Assembly: GCA_003427395.1 (NCBI GenBank)
Contig: BFEA01000471.1
Coordinates: 1,024,906-1,064,480 of the forward strand
Source of the DNA: Chara braunii
Lineage: Eukaryota > Streptophyta > Charophyceae > Charales > Characeae
DNA length: 39,575 bases
Direction: 5' to 3'
Under the pieces are notes generated by a model that was given only the letters and a program-made list of their open reading frames with translations, had not been told where the DNA came from and searched no databases. Below are positions 31,952 to 39,575 of the stretch, piece after piece. Numbering within the stretch: the stretch's first letter is position 1; each line of letters starts with the position of its first letter. The translations under genes were made by a program, and so were the position numbers.

Positions 31952-33943
31952 CTACTCCGTTTCCTCTTCCCGGTGTAACCGGTCCCGGTGGGCGTTTGGT
32001 TTTGGAGTGGTAGTACTCTGGTGTGCGACAGGGATGAACTTCTTCTCCCCTGTGATCTGAGAGATGACTTCCCTCACGCGAGCCGGTATTCCCACCTTCT
32101 GAATCGCCGATTCCCCAGCCACGTCGAGACCACAGCTTACATCACTGCCGGGCCGCCTATCCGTGTCCGTATTCGTGTCCCGATAGAGAGGGAAAGCCGC
32201 ACCCTTTATCTTGTTGAGTAGCGAGTTGGCTTTAAGCCACATTTGCTGTGGCGATGTGGGTGTTGGTTTCCCCCTGTTGTGTTGCAGTTCAACTGTGTCG
32301 TGTACGAGGGGCAATGCGTGGTCTGCAGTGATTGGTTTCAGGAGGACCAATGCGCGGCCCTCAGTCAATTGCTGTGGGAGGACCGGTTCCGGGCCCACTT
32401 GTGCTGGCCTATCGGAGTTCATGCCGACTTTTGGGACTCCGCAGTTCGGTTGCGGGTGGTGTGATTCCGACTGCATCAAGGGGGGGCGGGCTATCTGGCC
32501 TGGGTTCTCAACCGGGGGTAGTTCGTTGTAACCCCCAGTCCAGACCAGTGCCTGGCCGTCAGCCGTTTCTTGCGATGGGACCAATGACTGGTCCTTCCCT
32601 TGTGGCCGTGTGGAGGCCATGACCAGCCTCTGGTGTTTATGATCTGAGTAAGGTGCGTCCTGAGCAGAGGGGGACAGGTCGTTGTTGCCCCCGTTTCGGG
32701 TGCCTGTGTGGCCTTGAGGTGGCTCATGCGCGGGGACCAATGCCTGACTGTCCTTTATTAGCCCATCAGGTCCTGTGACAACATTCTGGCCCCCAGTTTT
32801 TTCTGCCAGGTGATGTGCCTCAAGCACAGTCAAGGGGGGGTCAGGCGAATGTACCAGGCTATGAGCCTGATGGTCTGTCCGATCTGAGCCGGGTGCACCC
32901 TGAGAGGAGGAAGGCACCGGACGCTCATCCCCTCGGGGCTCAGACGCTTGTATCCTGTTCCAGGCACCCAGTCCCTCTTTGTGGTCTGAGTTGTCCCCAA
33001 TCGGGGGGGATAGAGATGGTCGGTCCCGGTTCGAGGCTCTGTCCGCACCCGAGGCGGGCTCCAGTACAACATTCTGGGAAGGAGCAGGATCGTGAGCGGG
33101 CAACTTGCAGTCTGGCCTCCCTTCCCCTTGTGCGGCCAGAGCTGAATGGAGCACAGTCTGGGCAGCATCACCCATCCGACAGAGGCCCCGGCCCTTCACT
33201 TCGTTATGGTCTGAGCGGTGGGCACCCTGTTGGACGGAGGGTTGTTCTTTGTCGCCTCCTTTCCTGTCCAGTACAGTTCCCTTCTTCCCTTCGGTTGTCT
33301 CAACCTGGGATCCCTGTCCTCCCATGTGGTCTGGGACCCTGCTGTTTAGGGGGGCGGCATGCTCCTCCTTTTGAACCTGGGACTTAATCTCTTTGCAGTG
33401 CATATTAGAGGCGGTCTGTAGAGGGGGGGGCAGTTTCCGCCGTCCGTCTTTGTGCTTTTCTTTGTCGCCTCCTTTCCGGTCCAGTTCTGTTCCCTTCTTC
33501 CCTTCGTTTGTCCCTGTGACGGAGGGCTGTTCTTTGTCGCCTCCTTTCCTGTCCAGTATTGTTCCCTTTTTCCCTTCGGTTGTCCCTGTCTCAACCTGGG
33601 GTCCCTGTCCTCCCATGTGGTCTGGGACAGTGCTGTTTAGGGGGGCCGCATGCTCCTCCTTTTGAACCTGGGACTTAATCTCTTTGCAGTGAACATTAGA
33701 GGTGGTCTGTAGAGGGGGAGGCAGTTTCTGTCGTCCGTCTTTGTGTTGTTCTTTGTCGCCTCCTTCCCGGTCCAGTTCCGTTCCCTTCTTCCCTTCGGTT
33801 GTCCCTGTCTCAACCTGGGATCCCTGGTCTGGGACACTGCTGTTCAGGGGGGCCGCATGCTCCGCCTTTTGAACCTGGGACTTAATCACTTTGCAGTGCA
33901 CAATGGAGGTGGTCTGTAGAAGGGGGGGGGCAGTTTCTGCCAT
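31952..33943 (-). pseudogene. ORF1 segment: tandem-repeat region
   Basis: A 663-codon open frame begins inside the repeat array. At least three units carry the cassette KDGR(Q/R)KLPPPLQT, then HCK.IKSQVQK, EEHAAPLNS, TEGKKGT and DRKGGDKEQ. Successive KLPPPLQT points lie near 33912, 33707 and 33415. The remainder is Pro/Asp/Gln-rich and probably disordered, ending in a basic segment before TAG at 31954. In the first unit the C run (9 C at 33922-33930) plus an extra T gives two extra bases relative to unit 2. This restores the frame lost at the zinc knuckle upstream, so the frame probably joined the ORF1 N-terminal part in the ancestor. Confidence 0.55.
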
Positions 33944-34005
33944 CCGTCTTTGTGCTCAGGTGGTCGCTCTGTGCGGGGTGCCCCCTCCACAGGAAGGTCC
34001 CTGGT

Positions 34006-35797
34006 TTAAGAGGTAGATGGGCGGTCTCCCTTTGGTCCCGGTTTTGGTCTGTAATGTTGCTGGGGGCGGGGTTGGACTGGGCGCGGTTTTGCCGGGGTGG
34101 GATGGGGGCGGCTGATTGTCTGCAGATCCGGGGCAGGCTCCTGTTTCCCTTTGAGCTTGGTGTCCTTAGCTACCTGTACCCGGACCCCCAAGGGAAAGGC
34201 CATCGACTTGTCTTTGCCCTGCCATATCCACTTCCCTGGGGTGCTGTCTGCATACACTCTTAACATCCATCCTGCCAATTCCCTGTCTTCGGGGTACCAC
34301 CATTCCTCATCAGTGAGGTGGGGGACCACGAGCCCTTTTATCTTGTTCTTGTCCCTGTTTTTCGGGCATGCTTCGTCAGTGTAGAGGTGTCCTCTGTGCT
34401 TTGCAGGCATAACACCAAGGATCCTGGGTATGACTGAGTGGGACGGAATGCTCCTTTCCACCATGAGAATAGCGCCATTCCTCATTGAGGGGGAAGGGAT
34501 ATTCCGGATCCCATTCGACAGCAACAAGGAGAGAGTCGTCCCTTTTTTCCAGAAACTGGGGCAGCACGGTGATATAACCTTTAACCGCGGCTATGTTCTC
34601 CATATCTGTCAGTATTGCACCCTGGACTGACAGTGGAGCGAACCTGAATTCAACCCAGAAATTGGAGCTCATGAGGTACTCCCTCCTTTCATCTGTTGAT
34701 TGGGGGTTGGTCGGGGACCATGCTGACAGTTGCACCGGGCAGCCCCTGAATCGCAGTCCTCTATTCCTCAAGACCAAATGCTTGTCTGTGGGGTATAAGG
34801 CGACTACTGTGATACAGTCTGGGTCATCTACTTCCACTAGGAAGTGATCATGCACTAGCTGACGATCCGGTTTAATTTTCCCCAGAAGGTCAGCAATACA
34901 TTTGATCTTGTCGTTGACCGGGAGCCCCGACTGTGCCACTTGAAAACGGAATTGCACCGCCTTGTGAGAGTAGATTGCATTTCTTGCCGCCTTTGCCTGC
35001 GTGGGGAATATCGAGTGAGGGTAGATGAATCCATCTCCCACCTGGAATTTCCTCTCCGGCTCCACATGCAATTCTTGGATGAGGTGACTCTTGAGCGGGG
35101 CCATAGGATCGAGAGAGGAGGAGATGATCGCATCGGCCCTTGCTGGGGCCGACAGTGCTCTAAGTAACTGGGGGGGTGACGTCTTAGATTTATCGGGTCC
35201 CGGCACCGGTGGCTGACGAGGGGAGTTGTGGTTGGTCAGCATGTCCTTCCATGTGCCCCCCTGTGTGGTATGGTGTTTCCCAGTCGCTGTATCAGGCACC
35301 TATTGCGATGTCTCCCCTTTGAGCGTGAGCCCAGAAGGGGGGGCCTGCACACGCTTCGTCTGGGGGGGTGCCTGGCCAGATGTGTTTTTCAGCAGCCTGC
35401 CCTCCCTTCCTCGTCCTTCCCCTTCGTCTACCCTTTGCTCTTTGGTCAGCATGTCCTTCCATGTGCCCCCCTGTGCGACAGGGTGTTTCGCAGTCCGTGT
35501 ATCAGGCCCCTGTTGCGATGTCTCCCCTTTGAGCGGTAGCCCAGAAGGGGAGGGCTGCACATGCTTCGTCTGGGGAGGTGCCTGACCAGATTTGTTTTTC
35601 AGCAGCCTATCCGCCGTTCCTCTTCCTGTCTCTTGTTCTGTGTGAGCATGTAGTCCGTCTACCTTTTGCTCTCGCCGGGAAGACACATGTCCAGCGGTCT
35701 GTGGGGCGGGTAGTCCCCTTCCAGCGCCCGTTGATGTTTCATTCCGGCTCATTTGCAGGGGCGAAACTCCCCTTGGAGGATGGGAGGAAGTCGTCAT
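34006..35797 (-). pseudogene. LINE ORF1 N-terminal part: nucleic-acid-binding protein with zinc knuckle
   Basis: The first ATG is 35797 (the open frame starts at GTG 35833). A disordered N-terminus contains a 70-codon tandem duplication (35232-35441 and 35442-35650) with GGTWKDMLT in each copy. In the second copy a CAG codon is TAG (35302-35300); the first copy keeps CAG. A folded region follows with HFLVEVDD and LRFRGCPVQLSAWSP, reminiscent of the DUF4283/RRM-like domain of plant LINE ORF1 or gag-like proteins. Next comes a zinc knuckle, CYAC...H...C (34414-34366), interrupted by one extra A at 34400-34402; with the shift, spacing is CX2CX4HX6C. The frame then stops at TAA 34008. ORF1 proteins of this kind bind LINE RNA in the ribonucleoprotein. 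Confidence 0.7.
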
Positions 35798-35947
35798 CTG
35801 TGGGCGGGCTCCACTGTACTGGCAGCTACGCACTTGGTGTGTCCAATGAAATCGAGTATTTTTGTGTTTATATGAAGCTTACCTATGCATTCCAACTAGG
35901 GCTAATCGACAGAATGCATGCTTCCAATGAGGTTGTTGTATGTTGTG

Positions 35948-36027
35948 TCAGGCGTCACCCATGCAGTTCAACATGTTGATGAATCAACCCCTGTCAGCAT
36001 TCAGACCGCGGTTCGACACCCGCCTGA
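35948..36027 (+). mobile_element. tRNA-like relic near the LINE 5' end
   Basis: GGTTCGACACC (36010-36020) is one base from the pol III B-box consensus, in an arm GCGG...CCGC. An A-box-like CAGTTCAACATG lies about 40 bp upstream. TCAGGCG (35948-35954) and CGCCTGA (36021-36027) are perfectly complementary and 80 nt apart, like an acceptor stem, although this pairing competes with the T arm. D and anticodon arms do not fold well. It may be a SINE head or a decayed tRNA; I do not call a functional tRNA. Confidence 0.3.
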
Positions 36028-36030
36028 TTT

Positions 36031-37518
36031 CGTCACACTTTGAACGATCACTCATAGGGAAGGGGGAGATCGTGTACACCTAATCAGAAGCCACGCATCA
36101 CAGAGATTGTATCACCGTAGCATCAGGGCAGCCAATCTAGGTGCATGGCAGAACCTCACAACCCTAATTGTGCATCCCCGCGCTGTGACACGGTAGATCA
36201 ATTTTGCATACTGATTTTCATAGCAATTCGTCCATCCACTAATATCCGTGAGAGATCCGAAGTATGAGAATTAACGTGATGTGCTCACGAATGCAGTTTT
36301 AGGAAGGGTTAGACAAACGGGTTTTGGGGTAGGGCTGGGCGGGGGGCGGTATCGAGTTTGTCGGGGTGTCGGGGTAGGAGGGCAGGGGTGGACGAGGGGC
36401 AGCACGAAGTCCGTCGGGACAGGGCGGGATGAGGGGCAATGCATAGTCCGAGGCAGATTACCCACAACTTGCTCCAATCCGAGCCAGGTCACCTATCAAT
36501 CAGCGACATCCATTTGCTTGTCCGGTCCCTCCACTGTCCCAACGGTCATCGGTAATCGTCAATGACGCGATGTCTCCCACTCCCACAACGGAACCGGTCC
36601 CCGCACACTGCGCTGACCCCCCTTTGTGCGGTCGGATGTCGATTGACCAGGACGCCAGTTCGTCTCCACTCGCTCCACCGTCACCTCACTCCACCGGTGC
36701 AGGTGTTGCCTGGATCACCGTTAATATCTCCACCCCTCTCCTCTAGCTTGCCCCTGTGTCACCGATTTGCGCCTTTTCGCCACTGCAGTGTCTCCTTGAC
36801 TGCAGCACATCCCGTTGCCCGATGACCTTCTCAGTCGTCAGTATCTCCCTCTTCGTCGCTTGTATCATCTCCTTTCCCCCGACGTCCTGTACCTTCTTTT
36901 CCTCGCCTGTTGATTGCGCTGGCGGCAATACACTCAGCGCCCCCAGCGTGGGTACTCCACTCCGGTTGTAATCGCAACCGTGGGGCGACCCGTGCTCAAG
37001 CCACTCGGCGATGGCCACGGCCATAGCCAGCGGGCTTGCGCGGGACCTGGCGGGCGGGCCTAGCCGTCCACGGGTCGCAAGGCGCTAGCGCATGCAATCT
37101 CCCATCGTCGTTCTGGGCATCAGACTCAATAGCGTGATTTCTTGCTGTTTTGTGGCGAGGGATGCGCGATTTTAGGTTGGAATTGTGAAACGTTGCATAC
37201 GAGTAGGGGGCTGGTTAGCTTTATCGGGGAGTTGATTGGCTCTTGGCTTGACATGCTCATTACGAGATGAACTGACTTTCGTTGCCTTCTACTCTGATGA
37301 CCCCTCCCCCTCATAGTGCTGAATATCCTTTCTGGAATTACGTGAGGGTTTCCGAGTACGGAGATATGTTTGAGATGAACAGTTAATCCCCTCTGATTGA
37401 GGGCAATCAATGCTGCTCAAATAACATGAATGGTGCATGCCAAAGGGCTGGATTATCAATTGTTTAGGATCACAGTAGGATGTGCATACGGCATGCTAAA
37501 TATCATTTGGCTGTTTAC
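36031..37518. other. No gene recognised
   Basis: A G-rich plus-strand stretch at about 36318-36440 has many GGGG runs and could form quadruplexes. The rest is C-rich or mixed sequence with short open frames lacking recognisable domains. Confidence 0.4.
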
Positions 37519-37665
37519 ATGGACGCTGGACCCGTTTTCCAACAGGTGATGCTCCCCACCGATAGATGGAGCCTCCCCGAGCTTGCTAGCGATGTCTGCT
37601 CTTACCAGCATCTCTAGCAATTGCTTGGGTTGTTTCATTTATTAAAAAAAAAAAAAAAAAAAAAA
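37519..37665 (+). mobile_element. Short copy of the LINE 3' end with A22 tail
   Basis: The block GGACGCTGGACCCG...GGGTTGTTTC matches the terminus at 24119-24004 at about 75-80% by eye and ends in 22 consecutive A (37644-37665). It is in opposite orientation to the large LINE. It is either a severely 5'-truncated LINE insertion or a SINE sharing the LINE 3' tail. No pol III box was recognised in the 150 bases upstream, which slightly favours truncation. Confidence 0.6.
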
Positions 37666-38312
37666 GTTCCTTTTGTCTTCTTTTTTTTCCGAAAGTCAAT
37701 AAATTTTTATTTTTTGATTTTTTTAATGTTTTTTTTAAGTCCAGGATGTTGTAGAGGCTAATTACCAGGCACACAGGGATCACCGGGAGTGATGAGCCTT
37801 TTTCTTTTCTTTTCTTTTCTTAGTAAGCCCTGCCAACGAGGCAGGGCAGTCCGTTCTAGATTTCATCACTTGGGCGTAGTAAACAACAGAATGCTTCGAT
37901 ACTGTATTTCTGGGAAGATGTAGTCGAAGAGAGAAAAAAACAAAAGCCGAAACGACCCAGACCCATATTGCCTGCCCCCAGTTTGCAACGGGGAAAAACT
38001 CTATCTCTCAAAAGGGAAGCAATGGACAACGCCCTATACTAAATGGCAACGACCTTGACAAGATAACCTTCCCTACGACCGGTTTTAGGGACGACTGCGA
38101 CCGGACCCTATTTTTTGTTGTCGTAGAGCCCAAACGAACCCGTCCTAGCGAAGCTGTACTGCACAACCGTACCGAAAATAGAAAGAAATGAAACAACGAA
38201 AATGGAACCCACACAAGCGCAGCCTCCTGGCAGTGAACTTTTGAAACATCAAGACCTTTCTATGCACATTAGGGCCTGGTTCCACTTCTCTCTACGTGTG
38301 TAAAACGAGTGT
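37666..38312. other. No gene recognised
   Basis: T-rich low-complexity sequence directly follows the poly(A) tail (about 37673-37740). TTTTC repeats lie at about 37798-37821. No coding frame is convincing. Confidence 0.4.
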
Positions 38313-38341
38313 GAATCTTTGGCTAGAACATGGAAAGATAC
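38313..38341 (+). repeat. Dispersed hairpin repeat copy
   Basis: GAATCTTT pairs with AAAGATAC around GGCTAGAACATGG. Flanks GTGTAAAACGAG and ACCACCAT match the 13068 and 11077 copies. A second small hairpin, CATATTTT/AAAATATG, follows at about 38346-38371. Confidence 0.65.
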
Positions 38342-38915
38342 ACCACCATATTTTTTGTTGTCTTAAAATATGGGCCGCCCGGCGGCCCAGCCTTCGTCCG
38401 GCAGGGGTCCCGGGCGGCCCGGCCGATTGGGTCCCTCGGTTTGGCGCCGGGGGGGCCCAGCGCAATTTCGCGTGGGGAGGGGGGAGGCCTTTTTCGGCCA
38501 GTGGCAGCCCCCCCAGGAGCACTTCGAAACTTTACGTTTCGTTTTTCGGAGGACGGTAAGGCGGAGGGAAGGCCTTCTTCGTAAGTTCTTTTTTTTTTTT
38601 TTTTTTGGGGGGGGGGGTATCAGACTACGTTGCGATCAGTCGCCAACAAACTACCTCGTTTCGTCCCCCTGGTCGCCTACGACGCCGCGTTCAAATTCAA
38701 ACGCGGTATTTTCCACTTCGCTGCCGTCACGAAGCCCGCCCGCTGTCGCTGCCGTCTCGAAGCCTGCCCGTCGTCGCCGCTGCTCATCGTCTCGAAGCCC
38801 GCCCGTCTTCATCGAGCTGCCGTCGTCGCTCCCCATCGAGCTGCCCCGTCGAGCAGCCCTCCCTGTCTTCACCGCCCGTCAAGCTGCTGTCGCCATCGTG
38901 GAAAATCGGTGTCCA
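38342..38915. other. No gene recognised; homopolymer junction
   Basis: GC-rich sequence surrounds an 18-base T run directly followed by 11 G (38589-38617), a slippage-prone junction. Plus-strand frames here are Arg/Pro/Ser-rich without recognisable domains. Confidence 0.4.
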
Positions 38916-39037
38916 CCTCCTTCCTTCCTCTCCTTCTTCTTCTTCCTCTCCTCCTCCTCCTCCTCCTTTCGTCTTCTTCTCCTCTCCTCCTCCTCCTTTC
39001 CTCCTTTCTTTCTTCTCCTCCTCCTCCTCCTCCTCCT
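38916..39037 (+). repeat. Pyrimidine-rich (CCT/CTT)n tract
   Basis: Imperfect CCT and CTT triplets run for about 120 bases. The long Pro/Ser/Leu-rich frames across it in all plus-strand registers are a consequence of the repeat and are not called as genes. Confidence 0.8.
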
Positions 39038-39575
39038 GTGACGCGCAACCTCACGCCCTGCGCTGTTTTCCGTTCGAAGTGCTAAAGGTGCGGAAGGGAG
39101 GCCCCGAAAAACAGCAAGATGGGGTGTGCCAAGGATTTTTGGAAAATTGAGTGTGGGGACACAGACAAAACTGAAATCCCCCGTGTTGGTCTGATGAAGT
39201 GAGCGATCTGGCGGGTTTTGGCGCGCGTGGGGTTCGCGACGCGAGGAAGTTTTGAATTCAATCCAGAAAGTACTGTCGGACTTCCCACCGGGCCACGACT
39301 CGTCGTTTGGAGTGGAAGGGAGCGGGCACGTGTCTGGTATCTCGTTTTCGCACTAGCTCCCGACGCTGCACGCTACACAATTCTGAATCCGACGTGGATG
39401 GTCTCAATCGCGCGGCCCTTTCCTTGTGCTCGTCCTCGTTCCGAGTTCGGTAATGGAACACCTTCGACTGGTAGTGATTGAAACGCTGGCAATCACTACA
39501 CAAGGTGTTAGGCCAATGGGGTGCCACTGCCGACCACGGGATGACAATTAATTCGTTAAAGGGTAGTAGTAGCGA
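39038..39575. other. No gene recognised to the window end
   Basis: Unique-looking sequence without a convincing frame. TTTGGCGC at 39217-39224 matches the E2F binding consensus, and the surrounding GCGCG-rich sequence could be promoter-like, but no gene start is visible to go with it. Confidence 0.3.

Larger units (their letters stand above)
23966..36030 (-). mobile_element. Very long non-LTR retrotransposon (LINE), decayed
   Basis: In minus-strand order it has a short 5' region, an ORF1 tract (35797-29909), ORF2 with APE-type endonuclease, reverse transcriptase and zf-RVT-type Cys motif (29861-25117), a 3' UTR with degenerate tandem repeats, and an A-rich tail (24003-23966). At about 12 kb it is much longer than typical plant L1 elements (about 5-8 kb). 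It is inactive: a catalytic RT Asp is Asn, several in-frame stops occur and homopolymer indels shift frame. The 5' limit is not fixed because no target-site duplication was found. LINEs insert by target-primed reverse transcription, with endonuclease nicking and RT copying of their own RNA. Confidence 0.85.

Noticed and set aside
34376-35299. Separate LINE protein starting at 35299
   Set aside because: The codon is GTG directly after a TAG that is CAG in the neighbouring duplicate copy, so this is the continuation of ORF1, not a new start.
35948-36027. Functional tRNA gene
   Set aside because: The B box is good, but the D and anticodon arms do not fold and the acceptor pairing conflicts with the T arm.
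38370-39150. Long plus-strand Pro/Ser/Leu/Arg-rich frames
   Set aside because: Overlapping frames in all registers arise from the GC-rich and (CCT)n simple sequence; none has a recognisable domain.

Overview
This window looks like nuclear DNA of a plant-lineage eukaryote. A charophyte green alga with a large, repeat-rich genome (Chara-like) is my best guess. The reasons are a P4-type ATPase exon that reads like the plant ALA4-ALA12 group, a GT splice donor, an LTR retrotransposon whose primer site matches the 3' end of plant-type tRNA-Asp, a plant-style non-LTR retrotransposon with a zf-RVT tail, and long gene-free repeat tracts. The species is inference. Isolated single N bases suggest an assembly consensus.

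Layout. 1-1.3 kb: two reversed copies of a short dispersed hairpin repeat. 1.3-8.58 kb: a minus-strand LTR retrotransposon with a candidate 3.7 kb 5' LTR (4862-8579), tRNA-Asp primer site (4841-4859), broken gag-like coding (3082-1459), no visible pol, and a 164-bp LTR-end fragment (1304-1467). Inside the candidate LTR lies the most striking structure: about 16 spaced hairpins (7091-8253) that share a hexaloop, while their stem arms change in a compensatory way from unit to unit. 8.6-17 kb: no intact gene; degenerate repeats, more dispersed hairpins, tRNA-like SINE heads, and a stretch whose minus-strand translations are rich in Cys/His. 17.9-20.2 kb: first coding exon (minus) of a phospholipid flippase, ending at a clean donor; the rest of the gene is not recognisable here, so the next intron would be at least 17.9 kb. 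20.4 kb: compound microsatellite upstream of that gene. 21.2-22.0 kb: nested inverted-repeat (foldback) element and a tRNA-derived SINE head. 22.8-23.9 kb: plus-strand acidic, Asn-rich hypothetical ORF. 24-36 kb: one very long minus-strand LINE with an ORF1 tract of about 5.9 kb and an endonuclease-reverse transcriptase ORF2, both broken. 37.5 kb: a short opposite-strand copy of the LINE 3' end with a poly(A) tail. 38-39.6 kb: another dispersed hairpin and pyrimidine-rich simple sequence.

Only two cellular genes can be supported: the flippase exon (good) and the Asn-rich ORF (tentative). Almost everything else is transposable-element DNA in decay. The LINE carries a catalytic Asp-to-Asn change in the RT (FADN), a Gln-to-stop change provable against its own internal duplicate, and homopolymer frameshifts. 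Several predicted reading frames begin at GTG or TTG, so ATG positions were re-derived for the flippase, LINE ORF1 and LINE ORF2.
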